Source of the DNA: G963668605 sp963668605
Lineage (GTDB): Bacteria > Acidobacteriota > Terriglobia > Bryobacterales > Bryobacteraceae
Length of the DNA: 64,000 nucleotides
Reading direction: 5' to 3'
NCBI GenBank assembly: GCA_963668605.1
Contig: OY764903.1
Coordinates: forward strand, 2,914,001-2,978,000
The notes under the pieces were generated by a model. That model made no database searches. It was not told the origin of the DNA and saw only the letters and a list, made by a program, of their open reading frames with translations. A program made the position numbers and the translations under genes. Shown here piece by piece: positions 42,419-50,878 of this stretch. Position 1 is the stretch's first letter. Each line of letters opens with the position of its first letter.

Positions 42419-43126
42419 ATGAGCAAATACAAGCGGATACTCCTCAAGCTTTCCGGCGAGGTGATGGCCGGGCAGAACGCATTCGGCATTGATGCGGAGC
42501 GCACCAAAGCGCTGGCTTCGGAAGTAGCGGACGTCGCCAACACCGGCGTGCAAATTGGGCTGGTGGTGGGCGGCGGCAACTTCTTCCGCGGCGTCGCCGC
42601 GGCCGCCCGTAACATGGACCGTGTCACTGCCGATCAGATGGGCATGCTCGCGACGGTGATCAACTCCCTCGCGCTCCAGGACCAACTCGAGAAACTCGGA
42701 GTGCCGACGCGCGTGATGAGCGCCGTGCAGATGAATCAGGTCTGCGAGCCCTACATCCGCCGCCGCGCGATCCGCCATCTCGAAAAGGGGCGCATTGTGA
42801 TCTGCGCCGGTGGCACCTCCAATCCGTATTTCTCGACTGATACCGGCGCCACGCTGCGCGCCCTCGAGATCCACGCGGAAATCATCGCCAAGGCCACGCG
42901 CGTCGATGGAGTCTTTGACAAGGATCCGTTGAAGAATCCCGAGGCCGTGCTGTATCGCGAGATTTCCTACCAGGATGTGCTCGCGAAGGCGCTCAAGGTG
43001 ATCGATGCCTCGGCCGTTGCGATGTGCCGCGACAACAATCTCCCTATGGTCGTTTTCAATTTGAATGTCGCAGGCAATATAATGCGAATGACGATGGGCG
43101 AACCCATCGGTACACTGATTCACTAG
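42419..43126 (+). CDS. pyrH: UMP kinase
   Basis: The 235-residue enzyme is a bacterial hexameric UMP kinase: KRILLKLSGEVMAG, GLVVGGGNFFRG, DQMGMLATVINSLALQD and the late TDTGATLRALE-like stretch. It makes UDP from UMP and ATP for pyrimidine synthesis. It follows tsf by 17 bp. UTP and GTP feedback are family properties, not visible here. Confidence 0.95.
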   Translation: MSKYKRILLKLSGEVMAGQNAFGIDAERTKALASEVADVANTGVQIGLVVGGGNFFRGVAAAARNMDRVTADQMGMLATVINSLALQDQLEKLGVPTRVMSAVQMNQVCEPYIRRRAIRHLEKGRIVICAGGTSNPYFSTDTGATLRALEIHAEIIAKATRVDGVFDKDPLKNPEAVLYREISYQDVLAKALKVIDASAVAMCRDNNLPMVVFNLNVAGNIMRMTMGEPIGTLIH

Positions 43127-43166
43127 ACACTCGGCAGCGAGAGCGAGGTTGTGACTGGAGATCAAC

Positions 43167-43760
43167 ATGAAGCCAGAACCACAGAACAGCACATTTCAAA
43201 ACGTGAAAGAAGTGGAAGCCCATGCGAAGGGCCGGATGGAGAAGGTGTTGAGCGGGCTGCAACACGACATGGCGTCGATACGGACCGGCCGGGCCTCGAT
43301 CAATCTTTTTGACGGCGTCCGGGTGGATTACTATGGAACGCCGACACCGCTCAGCCAGGTGGGCACGCTGCACGTGCCGGAACCTTCGATGGTTACGGTG
43401 CAGCCGTGGGACGCCACGCTGATCAACGTCATCGAGAAGGCCATACGCAGCGCCGACCTGGGCCTCAACCCGGCCAATGACGGCAAGCTGATTCGCATTC
43501 CGATTCCACCGCTCACCGAAGAACGCCGCAAGGAGTTCGTCAAGAAACTGCACCACATCGCTGAGGATCACCGTGTCTCGGTGCGCAACATCCGCCGCGA
43601 TGCCAACGAGAGCTTGAAGAAGCTGCTCAAGGACAAGCTGATCAGCGAGGACGACGAGCGCCGCGCTCTCGACGAGGTGCAGAAGATGACCGACGGACAG
43701 ATGGCCAAACTCGATCAGGCGGCCAAGGTGAAAGAAAAAGAGATTCTCGAAATCAAGTAG
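43167..43760 (+). CDS. frr: Ribosome recycling factor
   Basis: The 197-residue protein carries the RRF signature: LQHDMASIRTGRASINLFDG, VDYYGTPTPLSQV, PWDATLINVIEKAIRSADLG and the C-terminal helical bundle. It frees ribosomes from mRNA after termination, together with EF-G. It has about ten extra residues at the N terminus. It is the last gene of the cluster and is followed by a terminator. Confidence 0.96.
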   Translation: MKPEPQNSTFQNVKEVEAHAKGRMEKVLSGLQHDMASIRTGRASINLFDGVRVDYYGTPTPLSQVGTLHVPEPSMVTVQPWDATLINVIEKAIRSADLGLNPANDGKLIRIPIPPLTEERRKEFVKKLHHIAEDHRVSVRNIRRDANESLKKLLKDKLISEDDERRALDEVQKMTDGQMAKLDQAAKVKEKEILEIK

Positions 43761-43779
43761 CTGTTCAGGTAGTTCCAGA

Positions 43780-43814
43780 CAGGCCGGCCTTTTGGGCCGG
43801 CCTGTTGTTTTTTT
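43780..43814 (+). terminator. Rho-independent terminator of rpsB-tsf-pyrH-frr
   Basis: A 10-bp GC stem, CAGGCCGGCC with GGCCGGCCTG, is followed by a T-rich run including seven T (43808-43814), 20 bp after the frr stop. Confidence 0.9.
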
Positions 43815-43866
43815 GTGCCGAGTCCGTCAATCAGCACGCTTTACCAAAGCGCCGGCGCAGGAGCCC

Positions 43867-44934
43867 ATGACACGACGCGAGACCTTTCCGCTGCTGCTCT
43901 CCGCCACTGTGAGCAGAGCCGCTGCCCCAGCCTGGGGTCCATTCCGCGGCGCAAACACGCGGCCCACGGCCACGGAAGAGGATGTGAAGCACTTCGCCTC
44001 CCTCGGAGGAAATTTACTGCGCGTGAATGGCAATTCACGCCCGTTGATGCGCAAAGAACCGCCTTACGATTTTGTCGAGGAGAATTTCGCACTGTTCGAT
44101 AGCGTGATCGCCAGTGCCGAGAAGCACGGCGTCGGAATCGTGATCGACCCGCACACGACTCCAGGTACGGAGATGACAACCACGACTGCACCCGACGACC
44201 TGATCTGGAGCGATTTCGCGTGGCACGATCACCTCATTCGCCTGTGGGACAAGATCGCGCGCCGCTATAAAGACAAAGGCTCGGTCGTTGCTGGTTACGA
44301 CTTGTTGAACGAACCCGGCCTGCCCAACGGTGGTGCGGCCGGTACACCGGCCGACTGGAACCTGCTGGTGCGCAAACTGGTAAGAACGATTCGCGCCGTG
44401 GATACGAAACACACAATAGTAATCGAGCCGCCGGTGCTGCGCATGCCCGACAAGAAACGCGTCAACCGCCTCGACGCCATAGTCTACCTTGAAGCCGCGC
44501 CCGACGCGAACGTCGTCTACAGCCCGCACATGTACGAGCCGCACGAGTTCACCCATCAGGGCGTACTCGGCCGGCCCGAGCCGGTTCCCTACCCCGGCGA
44601 GATTCGTGGCAAGCGCTGGGATCGCGCGGCCCTCGAAGCTAGTCTTGCACCCGTAGTCCGGTTCCAGCAGAAAACCGGCGCTCCGATCTTCATGGGCGAG
44701 TTCAGCGCACCGCGCTGGACAGGCGCCGATGGCAACCGCTACCTGCACGATGTCATCGAGATCTGCGAACAACACAAGTGGGGTTGGGCCTATCACTCCT
44801 ATCGCGAGGCAGACGTCTGGGACGCCGAGATGGATAACGAAGACCGCACCAAGCGCGATCGCCGCGCCTCCACGCCGCGTCTCGACATGTTGAAGCAGTT
44901 CTACCGCGGAAATCCTTCCCAGGCACACCCGTGA
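43867..44934 (+). CDS. Glycoside hydrolase family 5 (cellulase-like)
   Basis: With the start at 43867 (CAGGAG upstream), the 355-residue product has a TIM-barrel of GH5 type: GGNLLRVNGN early, the acid/base Glu in DLLNEPGLP (about residue 147), SPHMYEPHEFTHQG, and the nucleophile Glu in IFMGEFSAPRW (about 280). A twin-arginine start (MTRRETFPLLLSATV) suggests export by Tat. GH5 covers endoglucanase, mannanase and other beta-glycosidases, so the substrate is open. Confidence 0.8.
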   Translation: MTRRETFPLLLSATVSRAAAPAWGPFRGANTRPTATEEDVKHFASLGGNLLRVNGNSRPLMRKEPPYDFVEENFALFDSVIASAEKHGVGIVIDPHTTPGTEMTTTTAPDDLIWSDFAWHDHLIRLWDKIARRYKDKGSVVAGYDLLNEPGLPNGGAAGTPADWNLLVRKLVRTIRAVDTKHTIVIEPPVLRMPDKKRVNRLDAIVYLEAAPDANVVYSPHMYEPHEFTHQGVLGRPEPVPYPGEIRGKRWDRAALEASLAPVVRFQQKTGAPIFMGEFSAPRWTGADGNRYLHDVIEICEQHKWGWAYHSYREADVWDAEMDNEDRTKRDRRASTPRLDMLKQFYRGNPSQAHP

Positions 44935-45019
44935 ACGCCACGCCACACAGGGCAGCAGGACAACTGGCCCACCGTCAATGACTTGTGAGTTGGCATTGCG
45001 ATTGCACAAGCGACAGCGT

Positions 45020-46264
45020 ATGAAGCGACTGCTGCTGGCCACACTCGCGCTCTTGCCGGTTCTGCCCGCCGCCGGCAACCAGGACCCGGATGCAAACGTC
45101 AACTCCCGTTACATCGTGGAACGCGTTGCGATCGATCCGGCCGCGAAGATGGAGCGTCTCAGTGTTGCGTTGCGGGAAGAACTGCAAAATCTTGTCGGCG
45201 CCAAGGTCGACGATGAGGCACTCAACGCACTTTGCCAACGCATTCGCGAGGAGTTGAAGGTCGCCAATGTGACGCCAAAGGTCAAGCGCGGTGAGCAGCC
45301 CGAACATGTCCTCGTCGTCTTCGAGGCTCCCGACAACCGCAGCTATGCCATGAGCGCGAACGTCAGTAACCCGCTCTACCACAGCAAACTCGGCTGGAGC
45401 GGACAGGCCGAAGTCTCGACCAATCTGCGCGGCAACGAGTTCGCCTTTGGACTCGGCAGCAACGGCAATGAGCTGCTCGAACGCTTCAGCGGCATTCGCG
45501 CTTCGTACCGGCGCAAAGAGTTTGGTGGCGGGCGCTTTGGTTTCGTCTTCGATTTTGAGAGTTTTCATGAGCAATGGAGCCGGCGCACGGAAAACGAACT
45601 GGCCGCCCAGGACGGGATTCCGGGAATCTACCGTTCACGCATGAACTTCCAGCCGACGCTGACGATCGTGCTGCTGAAACCGCTGACCCTTTCCGTAGGC
45701 GCGAGCGTACAAAGTTTTGAAAAACAGTTTCCGGCCGCGAGGACTGAAGCTTCCAATTCGCTGGTAAATTCTCTGCGCTACTCGCGGGATTGGGAAGATT
45801 CGGACCACAACAAGCAGTCTGTGGACGCAGGATACGAGCTGCGCGCGGCCACCAATCGTCTCGACAGCGACTTCGCCTACGCGCGCCATCACTGGTATGC
45901 CAGTTGCGCATTGCGGCGCGGCCGCCATCGCGCGGAGGCGGGCTTCCTGGCGGGCCGGCTGACGGGACGCGCGCCGCTCTATGAACGCTTCGTATTGGGC
46001 AACTCGTGGTCGCTGCGCGGCTGGAGCATGTATGACGTAGCGCCGCTCGGCGGCGACCGCATGGTGCACGGCAGGATCGAATACGGCTACAGCATCCTCC
46101 AGGTGTTCTATGATACCGGCGCGGTATGGGAACACACGCAAAGTCCGGAGCAGAAGCACTCGCTCGGCATCGCGGTGAAGAAGAAAGGATTCCAACTGGC
46201 CATGGCGTTCCCGCTTCGCGACGGACGCCTCGACCCGGTGTTTATGGCAAGCATGGCCTTCTGA
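45020..46264 (+). CDS. Omp85/BamA-type outer membrane protein
   Basis: Starting at 45020 (MKRLLLATLALLPVLPAAG, a Sec signal), the 414-residue product has a short N-terminal POTRA-like domain (residues about 25-105) and a C-terminal beta-barrel with alternating strands. The stretch RFVLGNSWSLRGWSMYDVAP contains the lid-loop LRG-[YFW] motif of the Omp85 superfamily. It is shorter than BamA, with one POTRA, and resembles the small TamA/ShlB-like or patatin-associated forms. The barrel sits in the outer membrane; its cargo is unknown. The next gene overlaps by one base, so they are probably functionally linked. Confidence 0.7.
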   Translation: MKRLLLATLALLPVLPAAGNQDPDANVNSRYIVERVAIDPAAKMERLSVALREELQNLVGAKVDDEALNALCQRIREELKVANVTPKVKRGEQPEHVLVVFEAPDNRSYAMSANVSNPLYHSKLGWSGQAEVSTNLRGNEFAFGLGSNGNELLERFSGIRASYRRKEFGGGRFGFVFDFESFHEQWSRRTENELAAQDGIPGIYRSRMNFQPTLTIVLLKPLTLSVGASVQSFEKQFPAARTEASNSLVNSLRYSRDWEDSDHNKQSVDAGYELRAATNRLDSDFAYARHHWYASCALRRGRHRAEAGFLAGRLTGRAPLYERFVLGNSWSLRGWSMYDVAPLGGDRMVHGRIEYGYSILQVFYDTGAVWEHTQSPEQKHSLGIAVKKKGFQLAMAFPLRDGRLDPVFMASMAF

Positions 46265-46851
46265 TGAATCGACTGGTCCTCCGACGCACGGCGATCCGGC
46301 GCCTGGCAGCTTTCGGGCTCGCCGGGCATTCCGCGTTTGCGGCGGGACTCGACGCGCGCCTCACGCCCGAAGGCGTGGTGGTGTCCGCGGTGGGGCTGCC
46401 GTTCCTGCGCGGGAAGGCGCTCGAACGTCTTCACGACGGGGGCGGCGTCACGGCCGACCTGCTGCTCTCGCTCTCGACGAGCGCGGTGGGCAGCCCTGTC
46501 CGCCGCGCCGTGGGGCGCTTCGTCGTGAGCTATGACTTATGGGAGGAGAAGTTCGCCGTGACGCGCACGCTGCCATCGAAGCGCAGCGTTTCCCGGCTGG
46601 CGGGCGCCGCCGCCGAAGCGTGGTGCCTCGAAAATCTTCCGCTCGCGGTGGACGGCATCGCACCCGCCCGCGACTTCTGGCTAAAGCTTGAAATCCGGCT
46701 GGACGAGCGCAAACCGCAGAGCGCGGTGCGAGGCGACTCCGGCATCAGCCTCACCGGACTCGTCGAAATCTTCAGCCGCACCGCACGTGCGCAGCAGCCA
46801 AACTGGCTTATGGAAGCCGGTCCGTTGCGCTTATCGAATCTGAAGCGATAG
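46264..46851 (+). CDS. Hypothetical exported protein coupled to the Omp85 gene
   Basis: This 195-residue product has a basic N terminus and hydrophobic segment (RRLAAFGLAGHSAFAAG) that look like an export signal. The remainder is predicted beta-rich with FVVSYDLWEEKFAVTR, somewhat like DUF4390 domains, but I am not certain. Translation starts in TGATG with the stop of the Omp85 gene, so the pair is coupled. The 3' end overlaps the convergent fur-family gene by 44 bp. It may be a periplasmic partner of the barrel protein. Confidence 0.55.
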   Translation: MNRLVLRRTAIRRLAAFGLAGHSAFAAGLDARLTPEGVVVSAVGLPFLRGKALERLHDGGGVTADLLLSLSTSAVGSPVRRAVGRFVVSYDLWEEKFAVTRTLPSKRSVSRLAGAAAEAWCLENLPLAVDGIAPARDFWLKLEIRLDERKPQSAVRGDSGISLTGLVEIFSRTARAQQPNWLMEAGPLRLSNLKR

Positions 46852-47239
46852 GCGCCGGAGCGCAGTCGCAGCAGTATCCATACAAGAGCACATCGTGGTC
46901 CGTCACTCGAAATCCGCTGGGAATCAACTTGCGCAAATTCTCCACGCAACCGGCGATCTCGAAGACCTTGCCGCACGCGCGGCAGTGGAAGTGGTGGTGG
47001 TGTTTCTTGCCGGCCAATTCATAACGCGCAGACGAGCCCGGCAGTTCCACGGCCACAAGCCAGCCCTCTTCGAGTGCAGCCTTGATGGCTCGGTAAACCG
47101 TCGCAATGCCGAGGCCCGCGTGTGCGCGCCGCGCCGCAGCCAGAGCCTCTTCCGGCGCGAGCGGCCGGCCCGCAATCTCAAACGCCAGTCGAATGGCGTG
47201 GCGTTGTTTGGTATTCCGCGGCATGGCGCTCTTCTTCAT
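46808..47239 (-). CDS. Fur-family metalloregulator (Fur/PerR/Zur type)
   Basis: The 143-residue protein has an N-terminal winged helix (TKQRHAIRLAFEIAGRPL, TVYRAIKAALEEGWLV) and a C-terminal dimerisation domain with metal ligands: a HHHHFHC stretch, CRACG, and a late YCCDCA. That gives the two CxxC pairs of a structural zinc and histidines of a regulatory site. Whether it senses iron, zinc or peroxide cannot be told. It lies 7 bp after ppk, same strand, so the two may be co-transcribed. Start may also be at 47224 (MPRNTKQR). Confidence 0.85.
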   Translation of the reverse strand: MKKSAMPRNTKQRHAIRLAFEIAGRPLAPEEALAAARRAHAGLGIATVYRAIKAALEEGWLVAVELPGSSARYELAGKKHHHHFHCRACGKVFEIAGCVENLRKLIPSGFRVTDHDVLLYGYCCDCAPAPIASDSISATDRLP

Positions 47240-47246
47240 CAGACAA

Positions 47247-49472
47247 TCAATTCCCGGCGAGCCGCGATTTTTTCTTCTTGTTCGACTTTGTCTTAGGACC
47301 GGCGATCAGCGAAGCCTGGCTGTTGAACGGAGACTTCCCGGCGGCGGGCTTCTTGCGCGAATACGTGCCATCGGGGTTCAACTGCCGTGCCTTCACATTG
47401 TCGGCTAAGTAGGCCGCCAGAATTGAATCCTTTACGCGCGCAGCCAACGTGGGATCGCCCACGGGGAAGAGCGTTTCGACGCGCCGGTTGATGTTGCGCG
47501 GCATCAGGTCTGCGCTGCCAAGATAGATCTCTTCCTTGCCGCCATTGCGGAAGTAGTAAATACGCGTGTGCTCGAGAAAACGTCCGACGATGCTGGTGAC
47601 GGTGATGTTCTCGCTGATGCCGGGCACCCCGGGCAGCAGCGAGCAGGCGCCGCGCACGAGCAACTCCACCTTCACGCCCGCTTGCGAGGCGCGATAGAGC
47701 AGGCGGATGATCGGCGGGTCGACCAGTGAGTTCGTCTTGAAAATCAGATGGCCACTGCCGCTTTTTGCGTGAAGCTCGATCTCCCGCAGGATCAACTTCT
47801 CAAATCGCTCGCGCAGATTGACCGGTGCCACCAACAGTTTGCGGTAATCGCTCTTGGACGAATAACCGGTCAGGTAATTGAACAGATCGGAGACGTCCTC
47901 GCCGATCGCATCGTCGCAGGTGAACATGCCTATATCGGTATAGAGGTGCGCGGTGACGACGTTGTAATTTCCAGTCGCCAGATGGATGTAGCGCTTGACG
48001 GCTCCGGCTTCCATGCGCACCACCATGGCCACTTTGCAGTGGATCTTGAGGCCGAGCAGACCATAGACCACGTGCACGCCTTCGGCTTCCAACGCGCGCG
48101 CCCACTCGATGTTGCTTTCTTCGTCGAAACGAGCTTTCAATTCCACCAGCACGGCGACCTGCTTGCCATTCGCCTGCGCTTCGAGCAGCGCCTCGACTAC
48201 CGGCGAGTTGCGGCCGACACGGTAGAGCACCATCTTGATGGCGAGCACGTTGGGATCGCGCGCCGCCTTGCGCAGCATGTCGACCACCGGCTGAAACGAA
48301 TCGAACGGATGGTGCAGCAGCACATCCTGGCGCCGGATCACGGAGAACATGTCGTCGTCCTCGGAAGCATCCGCGAAAGCGGCCGGCGCCGCGGGCAGGA
48401 ACGTCTTCTCCTTCAGGTCCGGGCGATCGAGACCGAACAGCGTCATCAGGCGGCTCAACCCGAGCGGGCCTTTGACACGGTAGACCTCGCTGGAGTCGAC
48501 CTCGAGATTGTTCTTCAGAATCTCGAGTATGTGCGCTGGCATCTGCTGATTCACCTTGAGCCGCACCACGCTGCCGAAGCGGCGCTGCCGCACACCCTCT
48601 TCAATGGTCTCAAGCAGATCCTCGGCCTCGAGTTCCTTGATGGCCATGTCGGCGTCGCGTGTGACGTGGAAGGGGTGCGCCTCCACCACTTCCATGCCCG
48701 GGAAAAGCTTGGTGAGATTGCCCGCGATGATCTGTTCGAGCCACACCAGAACCACCTCCCGCGGCGCGTCGCCGGCCTTGGCGCTTCTCTTCGGAAAAGA
48801 TGCAGGCACCAGTTGCGGCAGCGTGTCGGGCACCTTGATGCGCGCGAAATGCTCAACGCCGCGCTGGTCGCGGATCAACACCGCGAGGTTCAGACTGAGG
48901 TTGGAGATGTGCGGAAACGGGCGCCCGGGATCGAAGGCGAGCGGCGTGAGCACAGGAAAAACCGTTTCCGAAAAATAGTAATTCACAACCCCGCGCTGTT
49001 TGTCGTCGAGCGCGGCAAAGTCGAGCAAGCGGATGCCCTGCTTCTCCAATTCGGGCAATAGGGTCTTCTGCAGACACTCGTGTGCATTCGCGAAGACCTG
49101 TTTCACCTCGCGCCGAATCGCCGCGAGTTGGGCGACCGGACTCAGGCCGTCGGGTCCGAATTCAACGATGCCCGCATCGCACTGCGCCGCCAGTCCGGCC
49201 ACTCGCACCATGAAAAACTCGTCGAGGTTCGAGCCCACGATCGAGAGAAACTTGACGCGGTCGAGCAGCGGATTTTTCTCATCCTGCGCCTCTTCGAGCA
49301 CGCGCCGCTGAAATGCGAGCAGGCTCAGTTCGCGATTCACATACAGCGCGGAATCGTTGAGATGGCGCACCTTACTACGCGCGGCCGGCAGCGGCTTACC
49401 TTTGCCTTCGGTCTTACTCGAACTCACCGGCTTGGAGGAAGGCGAGAGATTTCGCAGACTTTTTGGCGGCAT
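47247..49472 (-). CDS. ppk1: Polyphosphate kinase 1
   Basis: The 741-residue protein has the full PPK1 set: N-terminal YVNRELSLLAFQRRVLEEA, SNLDEFFMVRVAGL, the catalytic ATGNYNVVTA stretch, GRFLEHTRIYYF and ADLMPRNINRRVE in the C-terminal domain. It makes polyphosphate from ATP reversibly. The N terminus (about 40 residues) and the Lys-rich C terminus are extra. The fur-family gene follows 7 bp later. Confidence 0.95.
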   Translation of the reverse strand: MPPKSLRNLSPSSKPVSSSKTEGKGKPLPAARSKVRHLNDSALYVNRELSLLAFQRRVLEEAQDEKNPLLDRVKFLSIVGSNLDEFFMVRVAGLAAQCDAGIVEFGPDGLSPVAQLAAIRREVKQVFANAHECLQKTLLPELEKQGIRLLDFAALDDKQRGVVNYYFSETVFPVLTPLAFDPGRPFPHISNLSLNLAVLIRDQRGVEHFARIKVPDTLPQLVPASFPKRSAKAGDAPREVVLVWLEQIIAGNLTKLFPGMEVVEAHPFHVTRDADMAIKELEAEDLLETIEEGVRQRRFGSVVRLKVNQQMPAHILEILKNNLEVDSSEVYRVKGPLGLSRLMTLFGLDRPDLKEKTFLPAAPAAFADASEDDDMFSVIRRQDVLLHHPFDSFQPVVDMLRKAARDPNVLAIKMVLYRVGRNSPVVEALLEAQANGKQVAVLVELKARFDEESNIEWARALEAEGVHVVYGLLGLKIHCKVAMVVRMEAGAVKRYIHLATGNYNVVTAHLYTDIGMFTCDDAIGEDVSDLFNYLTGYSSKSDYRKLLVAPVNLRERFEKLILREIELHAKSGSGHLIFKTNSLVDPPIIRLLYRASQAGVKVELLVRGACSLLPGVPGISENITVTSIVGRFLEHTRIYYFRNGGKEEIYLGSADLMPRNINRRVETLFPVGDPTLAARVKDSILAAYLADNVKARQLNPDGTYSRKKPAAGKSPFNSQASLIAGPKTKSNKKKKSRLAGN

Positions 49473-49601
49473 GAGGGTGTTACCAGATTAGCGCTACTCG
49501 GCTGGCCTCCGCCCGGGCTTCTCCGGATGGCCCATTCCAAATGGCTTGTTCAAGATACGCGCGGCGATTCTTCACGAACGATCAGGCTCTGCCCCTTACG
49601 A

Positions 49602-49607
49602 TATAAT
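49602..49607 (+). promoter_or_regulatory. TATAAT box of a leaderless ilvE promoter
   Basis: A perfect -10 TATAAT ends 7 bp before the ATG of ilvE at 49615, and no ribosome site lies between. Transcription would start at or next to the ATG. No good -35 is visible at the usual spacing. Confidence 0.55.
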
Positions 49608-49614
49608 TGGCAAT

Positions 49615-50556
49615 ATGTTGACGCCTACCGAAAAGATCTGGCATAACGGCCAATTTATCAACTGGAACGACGCAAAGCTGCACGTGTTGTCCCATGTCGT
49701 AAGCTACGGCAGCAGCGTGTTTGAAGGTATCCGCTGCTACGCCACCACCTCCGGACCAGCGCTGTTCCGCCTCCGCGAACATGTCCGCCGCATGGAGGAC
49801 TCGGCCAAGGTATACCGCATGCCCGTCGGGTTTTCCATCGACGAGATTTCCGAAGCGGTCGTAGATCTGGTGCGTGTCAACGGCCTTGATGCCTGCTACG
49901 TGCGTCCCATCGTGCTGCGCGGCTATAGCGAGATGGGTGTTCATCCGGGGGGCAACCCGGTGGAGGTCTACATCGCTTGTTGGGAGTGGGGCAAGTATCT
50001 CGGCCCAGAAGCGCTGGCGCAAGGCGTGGACGTCTGCGTTTCGAGTTGGTCGCGCCTGGCGCCAAACACGCTGCCCGCACTCGCCAAGGCGGGCGGCAAT
50101 TATCTGAACTCGCAACTGATCCGCATGGAGGCGCAAGTCAACGGCTACTCCGAAGGCATAGCGCTCGATTCAGGCGGATTCGTCAGCGAAGGCTCGGGCG
50201 AGAACATCTTTGTGGTCCGCGACGGCAAGTTACTGACGCCGCCGCTCGGCGCCTCTGTATTGCCCGGCATCACGCGCGACAGCGTCATCAAGTTGGCCGA
50301 GTTTCTCGGCATCCCTGTAGTGGAGACGTTAATACCGCGCGAACTGCTCTACATCGCCGACGAGGTCTTCTTCTCAGGCACCGCCGCGGAGATTACTCCG
50401 ATCCGTTCGGTGGATCGCATCCTCGTCGGTGCGGGCACGCGTGGACCGATCACGGAAAAGCTGCAGCATGAATTCTTCGGCATTCTGCATGGGACCAGCC
50501 CCGACCGCTTCGGCTGGCTCACAAAAGTAAACGCCAAGCAGCCTGCCACTGTGTGA
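49615..50556 (+). CDS. ilvE: Branched-chain amino acid aminotransferase
   Basis: The 313-residue product is a class IV PLP aminotransferase of IlvE type: IWHNGQFINWNDAKLHVLSH at the start, SSVFEGIRCY, and GGNYLNSQL followed by SEGSGENIFVV. It transfers amino groups to the keto acids of Leu, Ile and Val. The start at 49615 has no ribosome site but a TATAAT just upstream, so translation is probably leaderless. Neighbours are unrelated. Confidence 0.9.
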   Translation: MLTPTEKIWHNGQFINWNDAKLHVLSHVVSYGSSVFEGIRCYATTSGPALFRLREHVRRMEDSAKVYRMPVGFSIDEISEAVVDLVRVNGLDACYVRPIVLRGYSEMGVHPGGNPVEVYIACWEWGKYLGPEALAQGVDVCVSSWSRLAPNTLPALAKAGGNYLNSQLIRMEAQVNGYSEGIALDSGGFVSEGSGENIFVVRDGKLLTPPLGASVLPGITRDSVIKLAEFLGIPVVETLIPRELLYIADEVFFSGTAAEITPIRSVDRILVGAGTRGPITEKLQHEFFGILHGTSPDRFGWLTKVNAKQPATV

Positions 50557-50878
50557 AGTCTGATCGTGTAAGGGGAACGAATCGCGCTCCATTAAGACGG
50601 CGGCTCTGTTTGGGTCGAGGCCAGTCGCAATGGAGCGCGTTCTAAGGAATAATGTCCGAAGGTCACTTTTCGATCCGCAGATGCGGCCCGGCAATCACCT
50701 CCCCCGAGACAACTCACCGATCCGCATCTGCAGGGGATCTGGGTACTGTTCTAACAAGCCGGAGACGTCCAGCGCCACTGAGTTTTCGAGTTTCCGGTGC
50801 GATTTCAACAGATTTCTTGGGCATAGCTTTCAGTAAGTTACGGATTTCCACTTGTGGGAAATGTGTGGATAAAACAAA
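50557..50878. other. Intergenic region with inverted repeats
   Basis: No gene is supported. It contains an inverted repeat of about 14 bp (GAATCGCGCTCCATT at 50579-50593 and AATGGAGCGCGTTC at 50629-50642) and a second dyad (GCAGATGCGG near 50680 and CCGCATCTGC near 50722), which could be regulatory sites or part of the ilvE 3' end. Confidence 0.4.

Noticed and set aside
47748..49061. Open frame of 437 codons opposite ppk
   Set aside because: His/Arg-rich shadow of the conserved ppk gene.
50630..50836. 68-codon plus-strand frame between ilvE and nagA
   Set aside because: No ribosome site and a translation that crosses inverted repeats; not protein-like.
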